A stretch of 64,000 bases of DNA, from NCBI RefSeq assembly GCF_014773245.1, contig NZ_JACWMX010000006.1, forward strand, positions 1 to 64,000, given 5' to 3'. Shown piece after piece: positions 35,879-46,500 of the stretch (position 1 is the stretch's first letter; the number at the start of each line of letters is the position of its first letter). The notes under the pieces are model-generated. The model saw only the letters and a list, made by a program, of their open reading frames with translations. It was not told where the DNA came from and made no database searches. Made by a program: the position numbers and the translations under genes. This DNA is from Mucilaginibacter glaciei. Its GTDB lineage: Bacteria; Bacteroidota; Bacteroidia; Sphingobacteriales; Sphingobacteriaceae.

Positions 35879-36220
35879 ATGAAAAAACTATTGCTCGCTC
35901 TTATAATTTCTGCTGCCTTTACAGTAAAGGCTTCTGCCCAAACTTTTAATGCCGATGATTTTAAAGCCAACCTGGGCAAATCAAAAACCCTGTGCGACGA
36001 GGTTTCATCCATAAAGATTTTTAGCGATACGCTAACCCTTATTAACATGGGCGGGGCATACCCAAACCAAAAATATACCATCGCGGTAAAGGGCACCAAA
36101 ATAACGCTGGACTGGGCTAACTTAAAAGGTAAAAAACTTTGTGTTAGCGGTGTTTTTGAAATGCATAAAGGTCGGCCCGAAATTGTAGCTGCCGAGCCGG
36201 CGCAGATCCAGTTCCCCTGA
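35879..36220 (+). CDS. Small secreted OB-fold-like protein of unknown function
   Basis: A 113-residue protein with a clear signal peptide (about 1-20, TVKASAQ). The mature part has the pattern of a small periplasmic OB-fold protein: SKTLCDEVSSIKIF, LTLINMGGAYPNQKYTIAV, LKGKKLCVSGVFEMHKGRPEIVAAEPAQIQF. Similar proteins in Bacteroidetes are annotated only as hypothetical OB-fold proteins. It is divergent from the histidine kinase (201 bp apart) and 307 bp before the NRPS-PKS operon. No function is assigned. Confidence 0.75.
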   Translation: MKKLLLALIISAAFTVKASAQTFNADDFKANLGKSKTLCDEVSSIKIFSDTLTLINMGGAYPNQKYTIAVKGTKITLDWANLKGKKLCVSGVFEMHKGRPEIVAAEPAQIQFP

Positions 36221-36527
36221 TTATTGGCATTAGCTGTATTGAAAGCTCCTCTTTCGAGGAGTACAACACACTATCAACATTGATATCGTATTTCCAGTTG
36301 TTTATAAAGGCGATAGTTTTTCTGCGTAAAACTTAACCAAAGGTTACCACCGCATATTTAAACACAAAAGTTGTTAAGCGATGGTTAAAATGAATTTTTT
36401 GTGAAATTTTTGGTTGCGTAATAAAATTATAATCTCAAAAAATCTCTATCTTAAACCCGGTTTTATAACGCAGTAAAGGCATAATTAACAGGCTGCGACT
36501 AATTCCGGCCTTATTACTATAAGCTTA
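36221..36527. promoter_or_regulatory. Intergenic region before the NRPS-PKS operon
   Basis: This 307-bp AT-rich region holds no gene. A small hairpin (CTCCTC at 36246-36251, GAGGAG at 36256-36261) follows the OB-fold gene but lacks a T run, so it is at best a weak terminator. The biosynthetic operon's promoter must lie here; I cannot place it with confidence. Confidence 0.4.
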
Positions 36528-39500
36528 ATGGATAGCCTTACTAAGAATTTTTACACCCCAGAAGAAGCAGCGGAAGCATTTTTATATCCGCTGTTTCCTG
36601 CTACCGGTAAGGCCGCCGGCAATTTATCTGCTTTAATCACCGATGATCAGCTTAGCTCTGTTGCTGAAGGCATGCCGGGCGAACTTTGCTTTAACGATAA
36701 TAACGTTCTCAACGCTCAGCAATTGCTGCGAACCGGCCAGCTGTGCCGCAAGTTACAAGGCGATGATATCCAACATTTAGGCACGATGAGTGCCACCGAA
36801 GGCCGGCAGATCTTAAATGATTTCAATGATACGAAGGCTAACTATCCAAAAGATAAAAGCATTACCGAACTTTTTGAACAACAGGCCGCCCAAACGCCTG
36901 ATGCGGTTGCTGTCGTGTTTGAACAAACAGAGCTTACCTACAGTGAACTGAACGCACGGGCTAACCAGTTGGCGCATTACCTGCAGCAAAAAGGTATTAC
37001 TGCTGACACGCTGGTTCCCTTATGCATTGGCCGCTCATTAGAACTAATGGTGGCCATTTTAGGGATTTTAAAGGCCGGCGGTGCCTATGTGCCTATCGAC
37101 CCGTTATACCCCGAAGAGCGCATCAGCTATATGCTTGATGATACGTCTGCAAATGTCGTAGTGAGCAGTGCAGCCAACATAGCCAGGTTTGCCAATTCGG
37201 CAGCTACAATTATCGATTTTGATAATGACCGCGATCTGATAGGCAAACAGCCCGTCAACAATTTAGAAACCCGCCCCGCTCCTGCCGATCTGGCCTATAT
37301 CATTTACACTTCCGGATCTACCGGCAGGCCAAAAGGCGTAATGGTTACGCACCGTAACGTAGTGAGTTTGATGGACGCGATGGGTTACTTATCGCTTACC
37401 GAAAAAGATGTATTGCTGGTTACCGGTTCGGTATCTTTTGATGCTACAACCTTCGAATATTGGTGCACATTACTAAACGGAGGCAAACTAATATTTTGCC
37501 CGGAAAAAGATTTGCTGGATAGCGTTGCGGTGCAAAACCTGATCGCCACAAATCAGGTAACCACCATGTGGTTTACATCAAGCTGGTTTAACCAACTAAC
37601 CGATAGCAGCCCCGAGGTTTTCTCCCGATTAACTGCAGCCCTTGTTGGCGGTGAAAAACTTTCCGAAAAACATATCGGCATTATCCGCAATAAATATCCA
37701 AACCTTAAACTCGTTAACGGTTACGGGCCTACAGAAAATACGACTTTCTCGTTGAATTACGAGATCAATGATACTGAACTACGTAATCCCATCCCTATTG
37801 GCAAGCCATTGGCAAACCGGGGTGCTTATATACTTAATGCCGATTACCTGCTATGCCCTATTGGCACAGTCGGCGAAATATACCTGAGCGGCGACGGCAT
37901 TGCCCGCGGCTACCTGAATAAACCGGATCTGACCGCAGAAAAATTTGTAGTCGACCCCTTTAGTGACCAACCCGGCGAAAAGCTTTATCGCACCGGCGAC
38001 CTGGGTAAATGGCTGCCCGATGGTAATATCGAATACATAGGCCGTACGGATGACCAGGTGAAGGTGCGCGGTTACCGGATTGAATTGGGCGAGATCGAGA
38101 GCGTGCTGCTGCAAAGCGGCCTGGTAAAACAGGGCGCCGTGTTAGCCCGCGACGATAGCCAGAAAATGAAACGCCTTATTGGTTACATGGTACTGAATGA
38201 CGGTGCCAGTAAACAACAGGTGCAGGACTACATGCAGCAAAAACTGCCTGATTACATGGTGCCCGCTTTATGGGTAGCGCTTAACCAGATGCCTTTAACA
38301 AGCAATGGCAAAACAGACCGCCATGCCCTACCCGATCCGGACCATAACGATATGGCCGATGGTGCCTATGTAGCGCATCGCAATAAAACAGAAGAGGTGC
38401 TGGCCGCCATATGGCAGCAATTGCTGGCCATTGAACGCGTTGGCGTAAACGATAACTTTTTTAAAATGGGCGGCAATTCATTGCTTGCCTTAAAAACAGT
38501 CACCGAATTAAAAACTCAGAATTACACTCTGCCAATTACCAAACTGTACCAGTACCCAACCATAGCGGGCATTGCCGGGTTTTTAGATGGCAGCTTAAAT
38601 ACAAAGAATAAATCTTTAGTGCCAAAGTCAGCAGTGAAGGCCAACAGCGGCGATATCGCCGTGATAGGTATGGCAGGCCGTTTCCCGGGTGCTAATACCG
38701 TTGATGAACTTTGGCAGGTATTGGTCGAAGGGCGCGAAACCACCAAATTTTTTACCGATGCCGAACTTGATCCCGCTATCCCACCCAACATCAGATATGC
38801 GCCCAACTACGTAAGGGCCCGGGGGATAATTGATCAGGCCGATGAGTTTGACCCGATGTTCTTCGGCATCAACCCAAAGGCAGCCGAGCTGATGGACCCG
38901 CAACAGCGGATCTTTTTAGAAATAGCCTGGGAAGTACTGGAAAGCACAGGCCATTTACCGTCTCGTTACGATGGCTCTGTTGGCGTTTTTGCCGGCACAG
39001 GGGCCAATACTTATTTCATCAACAATGTCATCTCCAACAAGCAACTCATCAGCAATGTAGGCAGTCTGTTGGTAACTACGCTGAATGAGAAAGACTATGT
39101 GGCATCGCGTACCGCGTATGAGCTCGATTTAAAAGGCCCTGCGGTAAGCGTGCATTCCGCCTGTTCAACTTCGCTTTTAGCCATTGCCGAAGCGGTGGCC
39201 AGTTTGCGTAACGGGCAATGTAATGTGGCAATTGCGGGAGGCTCGGCGATAACTTCGCCAATCAACAGCGGCCATTTATATCAGGAAGGCACCATGCTGA
39301 GTGTCGACGGGCATTGCCGCTCGTTCGATGCCGGGTCTGACGGTACCGTGTTCAGCGATGGTGCAGGTGTTGTTTTATTGAAGACTTTAGGAGAAGCGAT
39401 ACACGACGGCGACACCATATATTCGGTAATTAAAGGCGTTGGCGTTAACAATGATGGCGGCGACAAAGGCAGCTTTACCGCGCCAAACGCCGGCGGGCAG

Positions 39501-42500
39501 GCGGGCGCTATTGCTATGGCTATCCAGAACTCGGGGGTATCCCCTGCTGATATTAGTTATATAGAAGCCCACGGTACCGCCACCAAATTAGGCGACCCGA
39601 TAGAAATGGAAGGCCTCACTATGGCCTTTGGCCCACAAGAAAAAAACCAATATTGCGCTATCGGTTCCATCAAAAGTAATATGGGCCATTTAACGGCAGC
39701 GGCAGGTGTAGCAGGCTTTATCAAAACCACGCTTGCCGTCTATTATCAAAAGATCCCTGCATCATTGTTTTACGAAAACACTAACCCAAATATCGACTTT
39801 AAAAACAGTCCGTTTTACGTAAACACTGCGCTTGTAAATTGGGAATCTACCAAACGCATTGCGGGTGTAAGTTCCTTTGGTGTGGGCGGCACCAATGTTC
39901 ACGTGGTGCTGGAAGAATATCCGAGGGAAGAAAAAGTCAGCTCACCGGGCCGCGATCAGCAGTTATTCACCTGGTCGGCTAAAACCGAAAATAGCGTTAG
40001 TGCCTATCGCGGTAAACTGGCCGCTTATGCAGCCGATTATAATAGCGCCACCTTAGCCGATGTTGCCTATACTTTGCAAACCACCCGTAAAGATTTTGCC
40101 AACCGCAGCTTTGCCGTTGCCGGGAGCAAAGAGGAATTGATAACCAAACTCCAGGCAAAGCCCGACGCTGCATCATCAAAAAAAATTAGCGGCAAAGTGC
40201 CTGATATTGCCTTTATGTTCCCCGGGCAGGGGGCGCAGTATCTGAATATGGGCCGCGAACTTTACGAGGGCGAACCCGTGTTTAAAGCTGCGGTAGACAA
40301 ATGCGTGGTTTTATTAAAGGGCACCGATCAGGAGAACATCCTTGAGATAATATTTAACGATAGCTCGGATGAAGTCGCAAGCGAAGCCTTAAAAAATACT
40401 TTGTACACCCAGCCTGCATTATTCATCATCAGCTATGCGATGGCTAAATTATGGATAAGCTGGGGCGTGCAGCCCGCAGTATTCACCGGGCACAGTATCG
40501 GCGAATTTGTGGCGGGATATTTTGCAGGCATCTTTACCCTGCCCGATGCCATTAAACTGATAGCGACCCGTGCTAAAATGGTGAGCGAAACACCACCCGG
40601 CAGTATGCTATCTGTACGTTTGGCTGAAAATGAATTGAAAGCCATAATGCCCGATACGCTTTCTATAGCCGTAGTAAATGGCAGCGTTGCAGCTGTAGTT
40701 GCCGGTACGGATGACGAGGTAAATAAATTTGCTGATATACTAACCGATAAGGGCATTGCCAACCGGGTATTGCAAACCAGCCATGCCTTCCACTCGGCTA
40801 TGATGGACCCAATTGTGGCCCCGTTTGAGGAGGTGGTTAAAACCACTACCCTGAATAAACCGGTCAGGCCCATCATATCTACCATAACCGGTAAATGGAT
40901 GAGCGAGGCAGAGGCTACCGACCCGGCTTATTGGGCAAACCACCTCCGCAATACCGTACGCTTTGCCGATATGGCATCGTTGCTGATCGATGAAAACTTT
41001 TTAGCTTTAGAAGTTGGCCCCGGCAAAGTGCTGGCTACACTGGTAAAGCAGCAGGCAGGTAATAAAACGGTTACCTCTATACCCGGTATAGAAACTTCAA
41101 AAGACAGCACTACCTATGGCTCTGTTTTAAAAGCCTTAGGCATGCTTTGGATAAACGGTATAGACCCGGACTGGAAAGCCTTTTACGCGGGTCAGCAGCG
41201 TCTGCGGGTAAACGTGCCCACTTATGCTTATGACCGTAAACGCTACTGGGTTGACCCCGTAGCCCCCATAAATGTACTTGCCCCCCCTTTTGAAGCCCCT
41301 ACAGAAACACTAATTGATTATCCACAAGAAATACCACCCATTATGGCGAACAGAAAAGCTGCACTGATAGAGAAGCTTAAAGAGGTTTTTGAAGTAGCAT
41401 CAGGCATTGATATTGATAGCACCAACACCAGCTTTGTAGAAATCGGGTTTGACTCACTGTTGCTTACCCAGATAGCAACCAACCTGAAAAAAGAATTTAA
41501 TGTGCCTATCACCTTCAGGAAACTGTTTGAGGAACATAACACGCTTGACCTGCTTGCCAATTACCTGGATGAGGTTTTACCGGCCGATAAATATCAGCAA
41601 GTCGCTGCACCATTATCGGCACCGGCCAGCCAAAATGGCCAGGCTCAACCTGTTTATCAGCAGCCAAGCTATCAGCAACCTGTTTACCAACAGCCTGTTT
41701 ATCAGCAACCCATCTATCAAAATGGCCAGCCGACCGTTTACACGGATGGCGGCAACCCCGCCTTAAATATGATAGCACAGCAATTGCAATTGCTGGCCAG
41801 CCAGGTAGCAACTTTACAGGGTAGTGGTATGCCTGTAAGGCAGGTGCAGGTTACTTTACCGCCACCACCTATGCAGGCACCAGTTGTTACTACAGAAAAG
41901 CTAACCGCTCCGGTCGCCCCGGCCTCGTTACAGCCCGACCTAACGCCCGAGGAACAAATAGAAATCAAGAAACCTTTTGGCGCAACAGCCAAAATAGACA
42001 AACATATTACCGGCTTAAATAAAAAACAACAGGCCTTTTTAAATCAGCTGATTATTGATTTTAGCGAGAAAACAAAAACCAGTAAAGCGCAAACCCAGCA
42101 GCACCGACCCTACATGGCAGACCCGCGGGTGGTGAGCGGCTTTAAGCCATTAACTAAAGAGATTGTTTACCCCATAGTAGTGAAACGTTCTAAAGGCAGC
42201 CGTTTATGGGACGTAGACGATAACGAATACATTGACGCCTTAAATGGTTTCGGTTCCAACATGCTGGGCTATCAGCCGGATGTATTGAAAAACGCCATTG
42301 CCGAGCAGCTTGAAAAAGGGTATGAGATTGGCCCGCAACATGAACTTGCCGGCGAAGTTTGTAAAATGCTTTGCGATTTTACGGGCTTTGATCGCGCCGC
42401 GCTTTGCAGCACAGGGTCGGAGGCTATATTGGGTGCCATGCGTATCGCGCGTACCGTTACCGGACGCTCTATCATCGTAGCCTTTAGCGGGTCTTACCAT

Positions 42501-43532
42501 GGTATTATTGACGAGGTAATTGTACGTGGTACCAAAAAACTGCGTACCGTGCCTGCAGCCCCCGGCATCATGCCCGAGAATGTGCAGAACATGTTGATAC
42601 TCGATTACGGCACCGACGAATCTTTACGCATTATTGAAGAGCGTAAAGACGAAATAGCCGCCGTATTGGTAGAGGTGGTACAAAGCCGCCGCCCCGAATT
42701 CCTGCCGCTGGAATTTTTAAAGAAATTAAGAGAGATCACTACGGAATCAAACACTGCGTTAATATTTGACGAGGTGATCACTGGCTTCCGTATGCACCCG
42801 GGCGGTATCCAGGCCATTACCGGTATCCGTGCCGATCTGGGCACCTATGGTAAAGTTATCGGTGGTGGTTTGCCGGTAGGTGCTATCATCGGCAAAAAAG
42901 AGTACATGGACGCGCTTGACGGCGGCACCTGGCAGTTTGGCGACGACTCCAGTCCGGATGCGGGCGTTACCTATTTTGCAGGCACCTTTGTACGCCACCC
43001 TTTAGCATTAGCGGCGGTAAAGGCCTCATTAATGCACATGAAAGAGCGCGGCCCTGCCTTGCAGCAAGGCTTAACGGATAAGACCACCCGTTTAGCTGCC
43101 GCCTTGAACGAGATCCTCCTGAAACATAAAACGCCGATGTACGTAGCTAATTTCGGCTCGTTATGGAAGGTTAAGTATCATGAGGAATTCCCTTATAGTG
43201 AACTGATCTTTACTAACCTGCGTTTGCGCGGGCTGCATATTATGGATGGGTTCCCCTGCTTTATTACGGATGCGCACACCGATGCGGACGTTGATTTTAT
43301 TATAGCCCGGTTTGAAGAGGTGATTGCAGAAATGATCGAGACCGAATTCATCCCTATTTACGATACCGATACGGATAAACCTGTAGCCGCGACTTCTGCC
43401 CCCAATGATATGGGCGAGCCGCCGGTACCGGGGGCAAAACTTGGCCGCGATAAAGAGGGCAACCCTGGTTGGTTCATTAGTGATGATAAAAATCCCGGCA
43501 AATACTTACAGGTTAAACAAAAAGCGATTTAG
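36528..43532 (+). CDS. Hybrid NRPS-PKS: A-T-KS-AT-T-aminotransferase
   Basis: A 2334-residue megasynthase. An adenylation domain (about 96-605) has YIIYTSGSTGRPKGV, NGYGPTEN and NGKTDRHALP; its hand-read specificity code is DAFWLGGTFK, one residue from a known valine code. A carrier domain follows (GGNSLLAL, Ser about 649). The ketosynthase (about 708-1130) has the Cys-His-His set in HSACSTSL (about 879), EAHGTATKLGDP and GHLTAAAG. The acyltransferase (about 1227-1530) has GHSIGEF (about 1323) and HAFH, indicating malonyl-CoA. A second carrier domain (IGFDSLLLTQ, about 1642) is followed by a QPVYQ-repeat linker and a class III PLP aminotransferase (about 1815-2290; IFDEVITGF, Lys in TYGKVIGGGLPVG) like those of mycosubtilin, iturin and microcystin synthases. 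There is no KR, DH, MT or full condensation domain. The first 90 residues look like a remnant of another adenylation domain. Confidence 0.93.
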   Translation: MDSLTKNFYTPEEAAEAFLYPLFPATGKAAGNLSALITDDQLSSVAEGMPGELCFNDNNVLNAQQLLRTGQLCRKLQGDDIQHLGTMSATEGRQILNDFNDTKANYPKDKSITELFEQQAAQTPDAVAVVFEQTELTYSELNARANQLAHYLQQKGITADTLVPLCIGRSLELMVAILGILKAGGAYVPIDPLYPEERISYMLDDTSANVVVSSAANIARFANSAATIIDFDNDRDLIGKQPVNNLETRPAPADLAYIIYTSGSTGRPKGVMVTHRNVVSLMDAMGYLSLTEKDVLLVTGSVSFDATTFEYWCTLLNGGKLIFCPEKDLLDSVAVQNLIATNQVTTMWFTSSWFNQLTDSSPEVFSRLTAALVGGEKLSEKHIGIIRNKYPNLKLVNGYGPTENTTFSLNYEINDTELRNPIPIGKPLANRGAYILNADYLLCPIGTVGEIYLSGDGIARGYLNKPDLTAEKFVVDPFSDQPGEKLYRTGDLGKWLPDGNIEYIGRTDDQVKVRGYRIELGEIESVLLQSGLVKQGAVLARDDSQKMKRLIGYMVLNDGASKQQVQDYMQQKLPDYMVPALWVALNQMPLTSNGKTDRHALPDPDHNDMADGAYVAHRNKTEEVLAAIWQQLLAIERVGVNDNFFKMGGNSLLALKTVTELKTQNYTLPITKLYQYPTIAGIAGFLDGSLNTKNKSLVPKSAVKANSGDIAVIGMAGRFPGANTVDELWQVLVEGRETTKFFTDAELDPAIPPNIRYAPNYVRARGIIDQADEFDPMFFGINPKAAELMDPQQRIFLEIAWEVLESTGHLPSRYDGSVGVFAGTGANTYFINNVISNKQLISNVGSLLVTTLNEKDYVASRTAYELDLKGPAVSVHSACSTSLLAIAEAVASLRNGQCNVAIAGGSAITSPINSGHLYQEGTMLSVDGHCRSFDAGSDGTVFSDGAGVVLLKTLGEAIHDGDTIYSVIKGVGVNNDGGDKGSFTAPNAGGQAGAIAMAIQNSGVSPADISYIEAHGTATKLGDPIEMEGLTMAFGPQEKNQYCAIGSIKSNMGHLTAAAGVAGFIKTTLAVYYQKIPASLFYENTNPNIDFKNSPFYVNTALVNWESTKRIAGVSSFGVGGTNVHVVLEEYPREEKVSSPGRDQQLFTWSAKTENSVSAYRGKLAAYAADYNSATLADVAYTLQTTRKDFANRSFAVAGSKEELITKLQAKPDAASSKKISGKVPDIAFMFPGQGAQYLNMGRELYEGEPVFKAAVDKCVVLLKGTDQENILEIIFNDSSDEVASEALKNTLYTQPALFIISYAMAKLWISWGVQPAVFTGHSIGEFVAGYFAGIFTLPDAIKLIATRAKMVSETPPGSMLSVRLAENELKAIMPDTLSIAVVNGSVAAVVAGTDDEVNKFADILTDKGIANRVLQTSHAFHSAMMDPIVAPFEEVVKTTTLNKPVRPIISTITGKWMSEAEATDPAYWANHLRNTVRFADMASLLIDENFLALEVGPGKVLATLVKQQAGNKTVTSIPGIETSKDSTTYGSVLKALGMLWINGIDPDWKAFYAGQQRLRVNVPTYAYDRKRYWVDPVAPINVLAPPFEAPTETLIDYPQEIPPIMANRKAALIEKLKEVFEVASGIDIDSTNTSFVEIGFDSLLLTQIATNLKKEFNVPITFRKLFEEHNTLDLLANYLDEVLPADKYQQVAAPLSAPASQNGQAQPVYQQPSYQQPVYQQPVYQQPIYQNGQPTVYTDGGNPALNMIAQQLQLLASQVATLQGSGMPVRQVQVTLPPPPMQAPVVTTEKLTAPVAPASLQPDLTPEEQIEIKKPFGATAKIDKHITGLNKKQQAFLNQLIIDFSEKTKTSKAQTQQHRPYMADPRVVSGFKPLTKEIVYPIVVKRSKGSRLWDVDDNEYIDALNGFGSNMLGYQPDVLKNAIAEQLEKGYEIGPQHELAGEVCKMLCDFTGFDRAALCSTGSEAILGAMRIARTVTGRSIIVAFSGSYHGIIDEVIVRGTKKLRTVPAAPGIMPENVQNMLILDYGTDESLRIIEERKDEIAAVLVEVVQSRRPEFLPLEFLKKLREITTESNTALIFDEVITGFRMHPGGIQAITGIRADLGTYGKVIGGGLPVGAIIGKKEYMDALDGGTWQFGDDSSPDAGVTYFAGTFVRHPLALAAVKASLMHMKERGPALQQGLTDKTTRLAAALNEILLKHKTPMYVANFGSLWKVKYHEEFPYSELIFTNLRLRGLHIMDGFPCFITDAHTDADVDFIIARFEEVIAEMIETEFIPIYDTDTDKPVAATSAPNDMGEPPVPGAKLGRDKEGNPGWFISDDKNPGKYLQVKQKAI
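41646..41720 (+). repeat. Five-unit 15-bp coding tandem repeat (QPVYQ linker)
   Basis: Five 15-bp units encode QPVYQ, QPSYQ, QPVYQ, QPVYQ and QPIYQ in the linker between the second carrier domain and the aminotransferase. Third-position differences between units show that it is not a very recent expansion. It probably serves as a flexible spacer that lets the carrier reach the aminotransferase. Confidence 0.85.
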
Positions 43533-43534
43533 TT

Positions 43535-46500
43535 TTGGATAGCAATAGTTTAAATTACGAGTTAAGCTCCGTCGAATTCGATCCGTTTGCAGGTCCGGGG
43601 ATTAGTTTGGTTGCCCCGGCCACCGAATCGCAGGTAGAGATCTGGACGTCGTGCCTTATTGGCGGCAGCGATGCAAACTGTGCTTATAATGAATCGGTAT
43701 CGTTACAACTTAACGGGCCTTTTGATAAGCCTGCTATGCTGAAGGCTTTGCAGGCCTTAAGTGACCGGCATGAGGCCTTACGGTCGGTTTTCAGTGCCGA
43801 TGGTAAGCAAATTTGCGTGTACCATAACCCGGAGATCAGCATCGGTTACCATGACCTGACGGCGTATAATGCTGATCAGAATAAACTGTTCATCAAAAAC
43901 TTTGCCCGCCAAAACGCCATCACACCTATGGACCTGGTGAATGGCCCGCTATTTAAAACGTCGATCTTAAAATTAAGCGGGCAAGAGCATTACGTTACGC
44001 TGCTGGCCCACCATATTGTTTGCGACGGCTGGTCGATAGGTGTAATGCTGCAAGATCTGAGCAAACTTTACACGGCATATGCCATCGGTACGCAACCCAT
44101 CCTGCCCCCTGCCCCGGCCTTTAGTGAGTATGCCTTAGAAGAAAGTAAACTGTCCGAAGAAGCAGAATATAAAGCTGCCGAAGCTTACTGGTTAAACAGT
44201 TTTAAAGGCAGCAACCATTTACTGAACGTACCGGTAGATAACCCGAGGCCGGCCTTGCGTAACTTTAAAAGCCAGCGTGCCGATTTTGGATTGGATGCCC
44301 CGTTTGTTGACGAGATTAAAAAAATGGGCCGCAAGGCAGGCGCCAGCTTTGTTACTACGCTGATGACGGCCTTCGAGATCTTTCTGCAGCAAATTACGGG
44401 ACAGGAAGAGATCATTATTGGCCTGCCTGCCGCAGGGCAATCGGCTATGGGCAACTATGGCCTGGTTGGGCATTGCGTAAATTTACTAGCCTTACGCAGC
44501 CAGCCCGATGGCGAAAAGCCATTTATAGATTACCTAAAAGTTCGCAAGAGCCAGGTGCTCGATGCTTATGATAATCAGCAATATACATTTGGTACGTTAC
44601 TTAAAAACCTGAACATCCCCAGGGATGCCTCTAGGTTGCCCTTAGTGCCGGTCGTTTTTAATATAGATATAGGGATGGATGAGGGTGTAAGCTTCAAGGG
44701 CTTACAGCACCAATACATTAACAACGCGCGCGAGTACGAAACTTTCGAGATCTTCCTGAATATTACCGATAATAAAGGACCCTTAACGCTTGAATGGTCG
44801 TACAACAGCCAACTATTTGAGGCGGCCACCATTGCCCGGATGATGGGCGAGTTTAAACACTTGCTGCATGAACTGGTAAAAGCGCCCGAAACACTGATTG
44901 GCAAATTACCGTTAATGCACTCGGCAGAACTTTTTGAGAAATTAAAAACCTGGAATAATACAAAAGCTGATTATCCGAAAGGTAAGCCACTGCACCAGAT
45001 CATCAGCGAAGTTGCAGGGAAAAATCCGGGTAGCATTGCCATTAAATTCCATCAGGATGAACTTACATATAAACAACTGAATGAAAAGGCAAACCAACTT
45101 GCCGCCTTGCTCATCAGTAGTGGTGTTAAGCCGGGCGACAAAGTGGGTATTTCTTTAGACCGATATGCCGAGTTAGTTGTGGCTTTACTGGCGATCATCA
45201 AATCGGGGGCGGTTTATATCCCGCTCGATCCTGCTTTTCCGCTAAACCGTATCAATTATATGCTGGCCGATTCGGCCGCTGTGGTGCTGTTAACATCACA
45301 AAAATATAAGGGCCAGTATCAGTCTAATGCTAAAGAAATCCTGTTGGAGGATGTACTGCCAACTTTAGATCAGTACCCCGTTACCGACCCCGAGGTAAGC
45401 GTTTCGGGCGATGATCTGATTTATATCCTCTACACCTCCGGCTCTACCGGGATGCCTAAGGGTGTTCAAATAGCGCATTATAACGTAGTCAACTTTTTGT
45501 ACAGCATGCAAAAAGAACCGGGGATGACCGCCGCCGATAAGCTTTTGGCAGTAACTACCATCAGTTTTGATATAGCCGGGCTGGAGTTGTTTTTACCGCT
45601 GATAACCGGCGCGCAAATAGTCATAGCCGACCCGGCACAGGCTAAAGATGGTTACGCCCTGCTGGATATCATCAAACAGGAAAACATTACCGTAATGCAG
45701 GCGACGCCGTATACCTGGCGAATTATGCTGGAGTCGGGCTGGGAACAGGAGCGGATAAAGGTGATATGCGGTGGCGAGGCGTTGCCGATGGACCTGGCTA
45801 CCCGGATACTTGGCAGGGCTTCATCATTATGGAATGTTTACGGCCCTACCGAAACTACCATCTGGTCTACTTTAAAGGAGATTAAAGCCGGGGATAAAAG
45901 TATTAGCATTGGTAAACCTATAGCCAACACCGGTGTGTATGTATTGGACAAGTTTATGAACCCGATGGCTCCCGGTGCAGCAGGCGAACTTTACATTAGC
46001 GGCGACGGCGTGGGTAAAGGCTACTTAAATCAACCCGATCTAACTAAAGAAAAGTTTGTAATAGACATATTTGGCAACCAGCCTAATGCTAAAATGTACC
46101 GCACCGGCGATTTGGCTACCTTTACCCCTAACGGCGAACTCAATTATATCTCGCGGATAGATGCTCAGGTGAAAATTCGCGGTTACCGGATTGAAACCGG
46201 CGAAATTGAGTTTAACCTGGCCAAAGACCCTGATATAAAACAGGTTGTAGTATTAGCCCGTCCGGATAGTAACGGCGTAGATAAGTTGGTAGCTTACATT
46301 GCTTTAACCGACGATACCAAAGGCCACGACTTTAACGAGTGCATTAATTTTTGGCGGAACTTGTTACGGGGCAGCGTGCCCGACTACATGGTGCCTGACA
46401 ACTTTATCCAGGTTTTTGAGATGCCGCTTACCCCCAATGGTAAGGTTGATAAAAAAGCACTTGCTCAAACCGGCGCGATCCCTACTGAAAGTGTTAACCA

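Noticed and set aside
41646-41720. Possible CRISPR array or minisatellite
   Set aside because: Repeats are 15 bp, contiguous and in frame, encoding a linker; there are no spacers.
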